64,000 bases of DNA, taken from the NCBI RefSeq assembly GCF_039545035.1, contig NZ_BAABRO010000001.1, positions 1,116,001-1,180,000 of the forward strand, given 5' to 3'. A program made the position numbers and the translations under genes. This stretch comes from Novipirellula caenicola (lineage in GTDB: Bacteria; Planctomycetota; Planctomycetia; Pirellulales; Pirellulaceae). How positions within the stretch are numbered: the first letter of the stretch is position 1; each line of letters begins with the position of its first letter. The notes under the pieces were generated by a model. It was given only the letters and a program-made list of their open reading frames with translations, was not told where the DNA came from and did not search any database. This document shows positions 7,018 to 17,034 of this stretch, one piece after another.

Positions 7018-9669
7018 ATGCCACCACGAAACTATCGCAACTCCACTCGTCGGTCGCGAATGCCAACGCTGATCCTCGGTGGACTCGGCCTATTCGCTCT
7101 TGCGTCCGTCGGGATTGTCGGCACGCTCTGGCTTGCCGGTGTGCCATTAAATCCGTTCGCTGATCGCGAACCGGTCGAAGCCCCGTTCATGGTTCGCATT
7201 CCGATCAATTCGCAGGCGATCCCGGCCTACAGTCGCGTGGATCGTCGGCAATTGATGAACCCGTCCGACGGCGGACTGATGTTTCAAAAAATTCCACCGC
7301 AAGCCACTGTTGGAATGTCGATTGTGGGCGTGGACCAGAACGGATCGCACGTTGAAAGTCGTGTCGAGTCGATCAAAAATGTAGACGACGAAGTGGTGTT
7401 TGTGGTCAGCGGCGGAGCCGAAGTGCGACAGGGGCAAACGTTCTCGTTGGGCGGTGCGATCATGAACATCAACGCGATCATCGGTCGCGTTGTCAAAGCG
7501 GATAAACGTGCGGGAATGGGGTTTCAGGAAAGTACGTTCTTTCCGCAAGGAACGCCCGAAGGATTGGCGGGCGCTACGCCGCACGGCATGAGAGCGATCA
7601 CCTTGGACGCGACTCGTTTGACCGGCGTCCATTCACTCGGTGCCGGCGATTTGATCGACTTATTGGCGAGCGTTCCGATGGGCGATGATTCGTCGTCGAA
7701 GCCGGCAACCGCCAGCGAAGTTCAACTGTTGGCTCAGAACGCCAAGGTGCTGCGTCCGGTTTACGTGCGCAACGAAGTCTCCTCGTCGGCCTCTTTGATG
7801 AACGGCAAGACGATGCAAAACGTTCCGAAGTACGAAGTCGCGATCGCGGTTGCGGCGGATGACGTCATCCCGCTGCAAAATGCGCTCAATCAAGAACTAC
7901 CGATCACTTGCGTTGCTCATTCGATGAAACCGGAAAGCGAAAATGACGGAAGTTTGATGACCGCTCGCGTCGACGAAGTTCGCGTCCCCGTAACGGTGCG
8001 ACCGATCTTGGCTTACGCGGTTGTTTCTCGCGATGCGTTCGTCAGTCCCGCAACGCGAGCGGTAAAGACCGAGACGATTTCAAGACAAGAGGCCGATCGC
8101 ATCGGAGCGATCACGTCGATCAATGAAGCACTAGGCGCGATCGTGCGACAAGATATCCCGGCGGGGCGGTATTTGCGGCACAGCGATTTATTGAAAGGAC
8201 CACCCGAAGATCAAAAGGAAGAGAGTGTTTGGTCGAAAACCGAGGGTTCAACGGTCGTTCGTTCGCTAGATGAAACTCAATTCGTTTCGACACTGCAGCA
8301 GCCTGCACTCGACGCACCTTCCGCTGCGGCGGTCGGGGATAGGCCAGCGATTTCTAGTTTCATTCCACCAGGAATGCGTGCATTTGCGATCCCGTTCGAT
8401 AGTTTGTTGGGAAGTGAGCATCTGCAAATTGGCGATAAGATCGATCTGATGGTCAGCTATGCCATTACAAAAAACAAAAAGGAAACGATCACAACGCCTG
8501 GTGAAACCAGAGTCCTTGAACGAGAACTGGAACGATCTCGAGAGACGGAGCGTGGATTTGAGGAGACGTTCGCTTACCGAGGTGAACCATGGTTTGTTGC
8601 GATGGAGGCCGTCGTTATCGGTCCCCTTGGATTCCCAGCACCCGCACCTGCGAACCGACAATTGCAAGAGCTTGAAGAGAATAGCAAAGATGGTGCCAAA
8701 AGTCACATCAAGCTTGGTCGACCGCCCATCATGATCGCAGTCAGCAATCTGGATGCGGAAAACGTCGCAGCAGCGTTGGTGACCGAGAACCCGCTGTTTT
8801 CATTTTCGATCTATGGCGAGGAGAGAATTCGTCCCGGCATGAAGCGCGTCGCAATCGTTCCCGGAAAACTGACACGACTCGATGCATTCGACGAAGCGGT
8901 TTACTTAACAAACCGTCGTGGGCCAATGTACCGCTACGTCTCTAACAATGATCCTCGATTCGCCGGGGCGATTGAATCGAGCGAGATTGGTTTCTACTAC
9001 GGCAGGGTTCTCACTCGCACGAAGCAACGATGGGAGGTTCTGCGAGAAGATGACTTCTTTCCGGCTGGAATAACCGCCGGTCTCGCCGCGAAGCTACAGC
9101 CGTGCAACTCCGTTCTTGTCGTTTCCCCGCAGGAAATTGAATCTCTTGGCAATTTTGAAGAAGGCGACTCTTTGTCGATCCTGCTTCGCGATGTTTCGTC
9201 CATCTCAAACGACGTGATTTACAGCGGCTTGAGTCGTAATCGCCCTTGGTCAGAAGTCGTCGTTGACAATGCCTGGATCATTAGGGTGGATACCGCTGCG
9301 ATCGCACTTGAAATGCACAACAGCGATGTTTCGGTTCTACAGGCGGCGCTTGCCTACGTTAAGTCCTCGGGTACAAACAGCAGAAACGATTCAGGCAGTG
9401 ATCGTCGTGAAAAACGCGAGACTGGACAAGGGTCTGGACGTGATGACCCACGCGACAAGAATAGCGGTGATCGCGGCACTAGCAACTCCGTTGCAAGCCT
9501 AGTCGCCGTTGTTCGACCACGTACGAATGCCGCTTTGAATCATCCCTTAATTTTGAATTCAAGTGTTGGGCAACCACGAATTCCTAATTTTGATTCCACG
9601 GATAGTCTTCGTTTCATGGACGTGATCGTCGGTCGTAACCGCGACACCTACGCTTTTGATCGGGAGTAG
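7018..9669 (+). CDS. cpaB: Very large CpaB/RcpC-like pilus assembly protein
   Basis: 883 residues; typical CpaB/RcpC has about 250-350. One transmembrane helix (about residues 18-42) is followed by several repeats of the SAF-CpaB plan: RIPINSQAIPAYSRVDRRQL near 60, AYAVVSRDAF with IPAGRYLRHSDLL near 330-390, IPPGMRAFAIPFDS then LQIGDKIDLM near 445-480, and a further EDDFFPAGITAGLAAKL near 675-695. SAF-domain CpaB proteins are thought to bind peptidoglycan or gate the secretin. The position between tadE and tadG fits. It seems to be several CpaB units fused or internally duplicated; the last 100 residues are Ser/Asp/Arg-rich. Confidence 0.75.
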   Translation: MPPRNYRNSTRRSRMPTLILGGLGLFALASVGIVGTLWLAGVPLNPFADREPVEAPFMVRIPINSQAIPAYSRVDRRQLMNPSDGGLMFQKIPPQATVGMSIVGVDQNGSHVESRVESIKNVDDEVVFVVSGGAEVRQGQTFSLGGAIMNINAIIGRVVKADKRAGMGFQESTFFPQGTPEGLAGATPHGMRAITLDATRLTGVHSLGAGDLIDLLASVPMGDDSSSKPATASEVQLLAQNAKVLRPVYVRNEVSSSASLMNGKTMQNVPKYEVAIAVAADDVIPLQNALNQELPITCVAHSMKPESENDGSLMTARVDEVRVPVTVRPILAYAVVSRDAFVSPATRAVKTETISRQEADRIGAITSINEALGAIVRQDIPAGRYLRHSDLLKGPPEDQKEESVWSKTEGSTVVRSLDETQFVSTLQQPALDAPSAAAVGDRPAISSFIPPGMRAFAIPFDSLLGSEHLQIGDKIDLMVSYAITKNKKETITTPGETRVLERELERSRETERGFEETFAYRGEPWFVAMEAVVIGPLGFPAPAPANRQLQELEENSKDGAKSHIKLGRPPIMIAVSNLDAENVAAALVTENPLFSFSIYGEERIRPGMKRVAIVPGKLTRLDAFDEAVYLTNRRGPMYRYVSNNDPRFAGAIESSEIGFYYGRVLTRTKQRWEVLREDDFFPAGITAGLAAKLQPCNSVLVVSPQEIESLGNFEEGDSLSILLRDVSSISNDVIYSGLSRNRPWSEVVVDNAWIIRVDTAAIALEMHNSDVSVLQAALAYVKSSGTNSRNDSGSDRREKRETGQGSGRDDPRDKNSGDRGTSNSVASLVAVVRPRTNAALNHPLILNSSVGQPRIPNFDSTDSLRFMDVIVGRNRDTYAFDRE

Positions 9670-9673
9670 CCAA

Positions 9674-10672
9674 ATGCTTCAACGTCGATTAAAGAACAGG
9701 CGAGGCGGTTACGTGTTGGTGTTGGTCGCAACGATGTTGTTCGGACTCTTCGCGATGGCGGCGCTGGTTATCGACTTAGGCTTTGCAAGGGTTGCACAGC
9801 GACAAATGCAAACCGCAGCCGATGCGGCGGCGCTCGAAGGTTTGCGTGGAGAAGGAATCGTGAGCTACGGCGATCGCCAAGTCGCCGCCGAAGTGTTGAT
9901 CGCTTGGACCTTCGACGATGACCTCGATGAAACCAATGGCGATATAGGTGCTTTAGGCGGCGGTCCGATCGTTGCCTTTTCAGGTGGCGCGGGCAATCTC
10001 GATTTGAACGCTAGTGAACTGATGACGGTCGATACAAACGATCAAACCTACAAACCGACGATGCAGCGAAGCTTGAATCCCGTCAATGGAAGCGAATTTA
10101 CGGTGGCGATTCAACGAGGTGGCACGGTCCTCGAACCGTATGATCTTCTTTCTGAAGGTCCGTCGGTTCCGTACCTGTTTGCGAGAGGTTCTCTGTTGAA
10201 TCGTGAAAGCATTGGAGATGGAATTGCTGCCGGAGGGGTTGCGAGGGCGGTCACTGAGAAAGCGTTGAGTGTTGGCCCACCGATCAACGACACGGCTGGT
10301 AGTTTGATTTACCCTGGAGCAATCGCGATCGGATATTCCTTGGCGGATTGGAACGGATCACGATCCAACCCGCGGCAAATGGACACACCCAAAACGGTGA
10401 TCGGCCAAACAGTCACCGATGTCGGTGGAGCCACGCCAATTGACGGTTATTGCTGCATCTTTTCCACCATCGACGGAGTTGATCGAGTCGTTGGCTTTGG
10501 GAGGATTGAAGGTGCAGTCGCTTTACCCAGTAGCGTTGCGATCGCGAACGCGATCGGGAGACAAGGCTCTGCCTGGAACCAAATCGACGCGACCGTTCGT
10601 GACGATGTGATGACGCAGAATAAAACTATCGTCGGCGGCCTCTTGGTTGCTCGTTTGGCCCCCGGAACCTAA
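9674..10672 (+). CDS. tadG: TadG-like pilus assembly protein
   Basis: 332 residues. The ATG at 9674 is preferred over 9656 because GGGAG at 9661-9665 is well spaced from it and it avoids overlap with cpaB. The N-terminus (GGYVLVLVATMLFGLFAMAA) followed by LVIDLGFA and MQTAADAAALEGLRG is the classic TadG/TadE-like transmembrane helix plus AADAAALA motif. The extracytoplasmic remainder is poorly conserved, and it lacks the VWA length of large TadG proteins. It is placed directly before tadZ. Confidence 0.8.
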   Translation: MLQRRLKNRRGGYVLVLVATMLFGLFAMAALVIDLGFARVAQRQMQTAADAAALEGLRGEGIVSYGDRQVAAEVLIAWTFDDDLDETNGDIGALGGGPIVAFSGGAGNLDLNASELMTVDTNDQTYKPTMQRSLNPVNGSEFTVAIQRGGTVLEPYDLLSEGPSVPYLFARGSLLNRESIGDGIAAGGVARAVTEKALSVGPPINDTAGSLIYPGAIAIGYSLADWNGSRSNPRQMDTPKTVIGQTVTDVGGATPIDGYCCIFSTIDGVDRVVGFGRIEGAVALPSSVAIANAIGRQGSAWNQIDATVRDDVMTQNKTIVGGLLVARLAPGT

Positions 10673-10675
10673 CCC

Positions 10676-11944
10676 ATGTCAATCACCGCATCCGTTTTAA
10701 TCCTCAGCACCGACGATAAGATCGTCGAAGAAGCCAAGTTGGCGTTTGATGGCTTGGGTGACAACACGCCTCGGTTTCGGTTGGTAAAACAATCTAGTCA
10801 TCTGTTCGAGGCTTTGCGGACTCAGTCGATTTCGTTGGTGTTGATTGAATTCTCCGCCGACGCGAAAGAACTGACTGGCGTCGTAAATCAGATTCGCTCC
10901 GCTTCGCCGCAACCCCGAGTCGCAGCGATCTTGCGTCCCGAAGGCTTCCCAGAAAACGTCAATGAGTCTGCCGCTCTGATTGACGCGATGCGCTGCGGAG
11001 TGTGCGATTTCCTCAGGCGGCCTCTTTCGACTGCGGACTTGTCCCGTTTGATTTCGCAGCACCCCACCTCGAACGCTGGCGGTTCATCGTCGACATCCAA
11101 ACCGCTCGGACGTGTCGTGTCGTTCATCAGCAACAAAGGCGGCGTTGGTAAATCGACGCTGTCCACCAATGCCGCGGTGGCGATCGCGCGTCGTGGCAAG
11201 CAGAGCGTGTTATTGATCGACGGGTCGATTCAAATGGGGGTAGCTGCGGCACTTCTGGATTTGCGGCCGTCCGCGACGCTGACCGACTTGGCTCGTGAAT
11301 CCGATCGGCTCGATCCAACCATGATTCGCCAAACGGCGGCGGTCCATTCATCGGGGTTGCATTTGTTGGCGGCTCCGGCTGATGCGGTCGAGGCGATGGA
11401 GATCGACGATCTGTTGATCGCCCGCATCATTACACTGGCTCGTCAAACCTATGACGTCGTGATCGTCGACACGTTTCCGATGTTCGATCAAGTCGTGATC
11501 GCGGCGTTGGACCTCAGCGACCGTGTTTATGTGGTGCTAGAGAATGTATTGCCGACGCTGCTGGGCGGTGTAAAGCTACTGAGCGTTTTGGAGCGGATCG
11601 GTTACCCAGCCGAGCGTCAATCGGTGATCTTAAATCGACAGCAACGGGTCACAGGGAGTCTGTCGGTGGACGACGTCGCTGACCGACTGCAGCGAGACAT
11701 TGACCACGTATTACCGTTCGACAAGAAGGTCATGGCGGCGGCGAATTGCGGCGTGCCGATCGCGATGGCGACTATCCGATTCAGCGGTTTCAGCCGCGCA
11801 CTCGAAGAACTAGCCAGCGATGTGGCAGGGCAACTTGATTCGACCGAGTCGCGAGTGGTCTTGAACGAGCAACCACTTGTCGCTCCCGACCCGGTCGCAG
11901 ATGAGTCGCCGTTTTCATCGTCAACGGGAGAGATTGACCGATGA
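10676..11944 (+). CDS. tadZ: TadZ/CpaE pilus-localisation ATPase
   Basis: 422 residues. Residues 1-130 form a receiver-like domain; residues 146-380 form a ParA/MinD-type ATPase with deviant Walker A KGGVGKST (154-161), LLIDG and VVIVDTFPMFDQ motifs. TadZ/CpaE proteins place the Tad machine at a cell pole. The next gene starts within the stop (ATGA overlap at 11941), so translation with tadA is probably coupled. Confidence 0.9.
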   Translation: MSITASVLILSTDDKIVEEAKLAFDGLGDNTPRFRLVKQSSHLFEALRTQSISLVLIEFSADAKELTGVVNQIRSASPQPRVAAILRPEGFPENVNESAALIDAMRCGVCDFLRRPLSTADLSRLISQHPTSNAGGSSSTSKPLGRVVSFISNKGGVGKSTLSTNAAVAIARRGKQSVLLIDGSIQMGVAAALLDLRPSATLTDLARESDRLDPTMIRQTAAVHSSGLHLLAAPADAVEAMEIDDLLIARIITLARQTYDVVIVDTFPMFDQVVIAALDLSDRVYVVLENVLPTLLGGVKLLSVLERIGYPAERQSVILNRQQRVTGSLSVDDVADRLQRDIDHVLPFDKKVMAAANCGVPIAMATIRFSGFSRALEELASDVAGQLDSTESRVVLNEQPLVAPDPVADESPFSSSTGEIDR

Positions 11945-13422
11945 GCAAGGATCCAACGAATCCATCTTCCGAAAAACCATCGGCTCGCGAACTGTTCTCG
12001 CGTACCAGTTTGCGTTTGCCCGGTGAACGAGTGCGCGCGGAATCGTCGCGGCAATCGAGCAAAAGTTTCGCCGGCTCCGCAGTCGTTTCGCAAACATCAG
12101 GCAACGCCTCGTTCGCGTCCGTGAAAGCGGCCATGCACACGCAGTTGCTCGAAGACTTAGATCGACGAGACCGGATCACGGCGAGTGAAGATGAACTGAC
12201 CGACTTGGTCAAGGACTACGTTGCTGATGCGCTCGCCACGCAGGATTGGCCGCTGAATGATCAAGAACGCCGCCAGATGGTTGATGACCTGATCGAAGAA
12301 ACGATCGGCGTCGGACCGCTTGCACCGTTGCTGGCCGATCCCGCCGTGACCGACATATTGGTCAACGGCCCCCACACGGTCTTTGTCGAACGGTTCGGGC
12401 AACTCGAATCGACCGAGGTTCGCTTTCGCGATGACGAACACCTGACTCGCATCATCGGCCGCATTGCCGCTCGCGTGGGCCGACGGATCGACGAAAGCTC
12501 GCCGATGGTCGACGCCCGGTTGCCTGATGGCAGCCGCGTCAACGCGACGCTACCGCCGGTGACGATCGACGGTCCGACGCTGTCGATTCGTCGGTTCGGT
12601 AGACGTCGGCTGCGCAGCGATGACTTGATGCGATTGGGGATGTTTTCGCCGGCGATACTGGAGTTCTTGCGTTTGGCGATACGCGGTCGCATCAACATGA
12701 TCGTCTCGGGCGGCACCGGTTCGGGTAAATCGACGTTCCTGGGTGCGCTGGCCGAAGCGATTCCTGACAGCGAACGCGTCATCACGATCGAAGACGCCGC
12801 CGAATTGCAACTGGATCAACGTCACGTCGTGCGGATGGAAACGCGACCGCCGAACATCGAAGGTCAAGGCCGCATCGTGGCACGCGACTTGGTTGTCAAT
12901 GCTCTACGGATGCGGCCGGATCGAATCATCGTCGGCGAAGTTCGATCGGGCGAGGCGCTGGACATGATGCAGGCGATGAACACCGGTCACGACGGATCAT
13001 TGACGACGATCCACGCCAACTCGCCACGCGATGCGGTCGCTCGGTTGGAAACGATGGTGTTGATGGCTGGCATTGACTTGCCCGCTCGCGCGATTCGCGA
13101 ACAAGCGGTCTCGGCGATCGATATTATCATTCAAGTCAAACGGTACGAAGATGGCGTCCGGCGGGTCCAATCGATCTCAGAATTGGTTGGCATGGAAGGC
13201 GATACGGCGCAGCTGCAAGAGATTTTTCGTTTTGTTTCGACGGGGAAAGCGAACCGTCGGATCACTGGCGAATTTGTTGCCACGGGAGTCGTGCCGCGGG
13301 TGGCTGAGCGTTTGCGAGAGAATCATGTTGATGTGCCCATGCAACTGTTCCAACGGCCATCGAGAATGTACTCGGCGAGTCCCGACGACACGGACGAATC
13401 GGATCGGCGGGGATCATGGTAG
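11941..13422 (+). CDS. tadA: TadA/CpaF secretion ATPase
   Basis: 493 residues, typical for CpaF. It has an N-terminal helical domain, then Walker [10 protein letters not shown] near residues 257-265, an Asp-box [12 protein letters not shown], Walker B RIIVGEVR near 328-335 and His-box [14 protein letters not shown] near 349-362. This hexameric type II/IV secretion ATPase powers pilus extension, and possibly retraction, at the cytoplasmic face. It overlaps tadZ by 4 bp and tadB by 7 bp. Confidence 0.95.
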   Translation: MSKDPTNPSSEKPSARELFSRTSLRLPGERVRAESSRQSSKSFAGSAVVSQTSGNASFASVKAAMHTQLLEDLDRRDRITASEDELTDLVKDYVADALATQDWPLNDQERRQMVDDLIEETIGVGPLAPLLADPAVTDILVNGPHTVFVERFGQLESTEVRFRDDEHLTRIIGRIAARVGRRIDESSPMVDARLPDGSRVNATLPPVTIDGPTLSIRRFGRRRLRSDDLMRLGMFSPAILEFLRLAIRGRINMIVSGGTGSGKSTFLGALAEAIPDSERVITIEDAAELQLDQRHVVRMETRPPNIEGQGRIVARDLVVNALRMRPDRIIVGEVRSGEALDMMQAMNTGHDGSLTTIHANSPRDAVARLETMVLMAGIDLPARAIREQAVSAIDIIIQVKRYEDGVRRVQSISELVGMEGDTAQLQEIFRFVSTGKANRRITGEFVATGVVPRVAERLRENHVDVPMQLFQRPSRMYSASPDDTDESDRRGSW

Positions 13423-14309
13423 TTGTCGGCGTCATCGCGTTATGGGCGGTCGTCGGTTTGGTCGGCGTCGGAGGTTATCAGCTCTACACACTTCGCCAAC
13501 GTACCTTTGATCGCTTCGCCGAAGCGACCGAAGACTGGTCGGATCGTTCGAGCGACTCGGGCGATCGTTCAACCGATCAGGCGTTCGATCCCGCGTTGTC
13601 GACTCGGAGATTAGCACGTCGCTGGATTTGGGTGCCATGGGCGATCGGCGTTCTGGTTGCATTAACCGTTTGGATCGTGCTGCGATGGCCCGTGCAATAC
13701 GTCTTGGCGATCGGTGCGGTGGTATCGTTGTTGCTCAATCAACTGGAAAGCTTTCTTCACACGCGACACGTCGCCAAGCTCGAACGGCAACTCGCCGACG
13801 CGATCGACATCATGGTCGGCGCGGTCAGTGCGGGAGCGGCACTCGGGCCAGCGATGGACGCGGCGACGCTGGAAACCGATCGGCCGTTGCAACCCTATTT
13901 GCAAGAAATTTCAGGCCGGATTCGTTTGGGCGATGATCCGGCATCGGTGTTTCGATCGTTGGCCGACCGTGTGCCATTGGAAACATTCTTGCTTTTTTCA
14001 TCGTCGTTGGGTGTTCATTTTGAAGTCGGTGGCCGGCTTGCGCCAACGCTTGCGACCGTAGGGCGGACGATTCGTGATCGGATCGAAATCACACGGCGGA
14101 TTCAATCCAACATCGCTCAATCTCAATTCAGTACATTCGCGATTCTCGGGTTAATTTATTTGATCGCCGTGATCGTCTGGCGAAACGGTCCCGAACCGAT
14201 GGTCGAATTCGTGACCTCGACAGTGGGCAGTTGGTTCATCGCCGGTTCGATCATCTTGCAAGCGTTAGGAATCGCCTGGATGAATTTCATCTCAAAGCCA
14301 AAATTCTAG
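13416..14309 (+). CDS. tadB: TadB inner-membrane platform protein
   Basis: 297 residues. Transmembrane helices lie near residues 5-22, 75-110 and 240-290, flanking a cytoplasmic T2SSF domain with LERQLADAIDIMVGAVSAG and PLETFLLFSSSLG. T2SSF proteins form the platform on which the TadA ATPase acts. The start lies inside the tadA stop region. TadC follows after 15 bp. Confidence 0.9.
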   Translation: MVVVGVIALWAVVGLVGVGGYQLYTLRQRTFDRFAEATEDWSDRSSDSGDRSTDQAFDPALSTRRLARRWIWVPWAIGVLVALTVWIVLRWPVQYVLAIGAVVSLLLNQLESFLHTRHVAKLERQLADAIDIMVGAVSAGAALGPAMDAATLETDRPLQPYLQEISGRIRLGDDPASVFRSLADRVPLETFLLFSSSLGVHFEVGGRLAPTLATVGRTIRDRIEITRRIQSNIAQSQFSTFAILGLIYLIAVIVWRNGPEPMVEFVTSTVGSWFIAGSIILQALGIAWMNFISKPKF

Positions 14310-14324
14310 AGACGTATATCAGCA

Positions 14325-15239
14325 ATGAACCTTCTCATTTCTGCATTCTTCCTGACCGTTGTCTTTTTAATTGCGTGGTACGCGATCCGTTCGATGCTAT
14401 TGCGAGACAAAACGCTCGCACGCTGGGAGCAATCGGCGGACATTGACGTCACCGCTGCTCTCGATTCCTCATCGCCGCGAGGTTGGTTGTCGGGTTGGTT
14501 GTTCCTGGCTGGCTATCGCAGAGGTTCAGCACCCTGGGTCTTTATCGCAGCGATGATCGCTTGCACCGCGATCGGCTTAGGTGCCGCAACCTTATTCCTG
14601 TTGTCGGGTTTGCAAGATGTCATGGAGCAGACAGTCGTGTTGGTGCCTGGCGGAGTCGGTGAAACGTTTTTGCCGGTCGTGTGGGTGGCACCTTGGATCA
14701 TCGCGATCTTGTTGATCTGTTTACCAGTAACGGTAGTCCGTTCAGCGCGTCGCAAACGAGTGGCATTGATCGAACAGGACTTACCGCTCGCAATGGAACT
14801 GATGGCGACACTAAGCGAAGCCGGATTGAGCTTCGATTCGGCACTGCTGCGAATCTTTAAAACTCGCCTAGCCGGACGTCCGCTGGCAAATGAACTGAAC
14901 ATGTACCAAGCCGACCTGCTCGCAGGCCGGCCAAGAATTCAGTCATTGCGGCGACTGAGCGGTCGGATTCGGATCGGTTCGATCTCGATCTTGGTCTCGG
15001 CATTGGTACAAGCCGAGCAGATGGGAATGGGCATTGCCAAAGTTCTCCGTACGCAAGCCGATGACATTCGTGCGCGTCGCCGCGAAAAAGCGATTGCATT
15101 TGCCAATTCCTTACCCGTCAAGCGTTTATTCCCGCTGGTGATTTGCTTTCTGCCCGGATTGTTCGTATGGACGCTCGGACCCGCGTTTGTCCAGCTATTC
15201 AAGCTAACGGAAACCTTCACCCGCGGCGGAGGTTTTTAA
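14325..15239 (+). CDS. tadC: TadC inner-membrane platform protein
   Basis: 304 residues. N-terminal and central hydrophobic helices, then a T2SSF domain (LIEQDLPLAMELMATLSEAG, SALVQAEQMGMGIAKVLRTQ) and two C-terminal helices ending in LFPLVICFLPGLFVWTLGP. It pairs with TadB as the second platform protein. It is the last gene of the first tad block; the operon then runs into a DUF192 gene 6 bp later instead of tadD. Confidence 0.9.
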   Translation: MNLLISAFFLTVVFLIAWYAIRSMLLRDKTLARWEQSADIDVTAALDSSSPRGWLSGWLFLAGYRRGSAPWVFIAAMIACTAIGLGAATLFLLSGLQDVMEQTVVLVPGGVGETFLPVVWVAPWIIAILLICLPVTVVRSARRKRVALIEQDLPLAMELMATLSEAGLSFDSALLRIFKTRLAGRPLANELNMYQADLLAGRPRIQSLRRLSGRIRIGSISILVSALVQAEQMGMGIAKVLRTQADDIRARRREKAIAFANSLPVKRLFPLVICFLPGLFVWTLGPAFVQLFKLTETFTRGGGF

Positions 15240-15245
15240 ACGGCG

Positions 15246-15647
15246 ATGCCAAAACTCATTAACACAGCCACAGGCGAAACGATACTTGAGCATCTGGAAG
15301 TCGCCGACACCTTTTGGCAACGATTCAAAGGTTTGCAGTTTCGATCGCCTTTGCCGACTGATACTGGCTTGCTGATCTCGCCCTGTTCGTCGCTTCACAC
15401 TTGTTTCATGCGGTTTCCGATCGACGTGGTCATGTTGGACCAAGAACTACGCGTCGTCGGAATTCGAAAACAGGTTCGGCCTTGGAACGCCATCTTTTGT
15501 GTTCCAAAAACCACCTCGGTCATTGAAATCACGTCCGGCTTTAAATCTTGGACGGTTGGCCAAAAGCTGAAAATTGTCAGCGGTATCGAAGAACGTCCCT
15601 TTAAAAAACAGGCGAGAAACGCATGCACACCCATTCGCATGAATTGA
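15246..15647 (+). CDS. DUF192 family protein
   Basis: 133 residues covering the DUF192 fold: FWQRFKGLQFRSPLPTDTGL, then LISPCSSLHTCFMRFPIDVV, VVGIRKQVRPWNAI and VIEITSG. DUF192 is a small uncharacterised beta-rich family; in many planctomycetes it sits next to tad genes. It starts 6 bp after tadC. Its last 24 codons lie inside the first unit of a tandem repeat array, and its stop (15647) overlaps the first truncated transporter ATG (15623). Confidence 0.85.
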   Translation: MPKLINTATGETILEHLEVADTFWQRFKGLQFRSPLPTDTGLLISPCSSLHTCFMRFPIDVVMLDQELRVVGIRKQVRPWNAIFCVPKTTSVIEITSGFKSWTVGQKLKIVSGIEERPFKKQARNACTPIRMN

Positions 15648-15889
15648 CGCTCGGCGTCGCATTCTTTCTTGGCGCTTTGCATGCCTTGGAACCCGGCCAC
15701 GGCAAGACTGCGATGTTGGTTGATCGGTTCGGGAATCAAAGCAAGCTGTACGATGGACGTCCTCGTCCGTCGAGACCGAGAGCGTCTAAACAACGACGGA
15801 CGAGGACGTCCATCGTACGGCTACATGAGCGTCGTCGGAAACCGGAAGCACGGTCAGCGGTATCGAAGATGCGTCCCTTTAAGAAATAG
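15623..15889 (+). pseudogene. Truncated transporter copy 1
   Basis: The first 33 codons match the intact transporter (MHTHSHELTL, then HALEPGHGKTAML). The frame then enters the palindrome insert (arms 15748-15772 and 15794-15818, perfect 25 bp) and continues as an Arg/Pro/Ser-rich tail to 88 residues. It carries the first metal-binding motif but none of the later membrane helices, so it cannot transport. Confidence 0.75.
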
Positions 15890-15900
15890 GCAAGACACGT

Positions 15901-16167
15901 ATGCACACCCATTCCCATGAACTGACGCTCGGCGTCGCATTCTTCCTTGGCGCTTTGCATGCCTTGGAACCCGGCCACGGCAAGACTGCGATGTTGGTTG
16001 ATCGGTTCGGGAATCGAAGCAAGCTGTACGATGGACGTCCTCGTCCGTCGAGACCGAGAGCGTCACAAAAACGACGGACGAGGACGTCCATCGTACGGCT
16101 AAATGAGCGTCGTCGGAAAGCGGAAGCATCGTCAGCGATATCGAAGATGCGTCCCTGTAAGAAGTAG
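15901..16167 (+). pseudogene. Truncated transporter copy 2
   Basis: Same layout as copy 1, 88 residues; palindrome arms at 16026-16050 and 16072-16096. It differs from copy 1 by scattered substitutions, so the units have begun to diverge. Confidence 0.75.
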
Positions 16168-16178
16168 ACACAAAACGA

Positions 16179-16406
16179 ATGCACACACATTCGCATGAAT
16201 TGACGCTCGGCGTCGCATTCTTTCTTGGTGCTTTGCATGCCTTGGAACCCGGCCATGGCAAGACCGCGATGCTGGTTGATCGGTTCGGGAATCAAAGCAA
16301 GCTGTACGATGGACGTCCTCGTCCGTCGAGACTGAGAGCGTCACAAAAACGACGGAGAAGGTCCAAAAACACGACGGACGTGGACGTCCATCGCACGGCA
16401 AAATGA
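16179..16406 (+). pseudogene. Truncated transporter copy 3
   Basis: 75-residue frame. This unit is 21 bp longer because a GACGGAGAAGGTCCAAAAAC stretch is added in the loop. The arms (16304-16328 and 16372-16396) are no longer perfectly matched. Confidence 0.75.
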
Positions 16407-16477
16407 GCGTCGTCGGGAAGCGGAAGCACGGTCAGCGGTATCGAAGAACGTCCCTGTAAGAAATAGGCGAGAAACGT

Positions 16478-16744
16478 ATGCACCAACATTCCCATGAACT
16501 GACGCTCGGCGTCGCATTTTTCCTTGGCGCTTTGCATGCCTTGGAACCCGGCCATGGCAAGACCGCGATGCTGGTTGATCGGCTCTGGAATCAAAGCAAG
16601 CTGTACGATGGACGTCCTCGTCCGTCGAGACCGAGAGCGTCCCAAACACGACGGACGTGGACGTCCATCGTACGGCTACATGAGCGTCGTCAGAAAGCGG
16701 AAGCGCGGTCAGCGGTACCGAAGATGCGTCCCTTTAAGAAATAG
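16478..16744 (+). pseudogene. Truncated transporter copy 4
   Basis: 88-residue frame beginning MHQHSHELTL (His3 region changed to Gln). Palindrome arms at 16603-16627 and 16649-16673. Confidence 0.75.
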
Positions 16745-16755
16745 GCAAGACACGT

Positions 16756-16878
16756 ATGCACACACATTCGCATGAATTGACGCTCGGCGTCGCATTCTTC
16801 CTTGGTGCTTTGCATGCCTTGGAACCCGGCCACGGCAAGACCGCAATGCTGGTTGATCGGGTCGGGAATTGCCGCTAG
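16756..16878 (+). pseudogene. Truncated transporter copy 5 with early stop
   Basis: The frame matches the transporter for 33 codons but meets a TAG after 40 codons (16876-16878), before the palindrome arms at 16881-16905 and 16929-16953. Confidence 0.75.
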
Positions 16879-17034
16879 CTGTACGATGGACGTCCTCGTC
16901 CGTCGAGAGACTGAGAGCGTCCCAAAAACGACGGACGAGGACGTCCATCGTACGGCTACATGAGCGTCGTCAGAAACCGGAAGCACGGTCAGCTATACCG
17001 AAGAACGTCCCTGTAAGAAGTAGACACAAAACGT

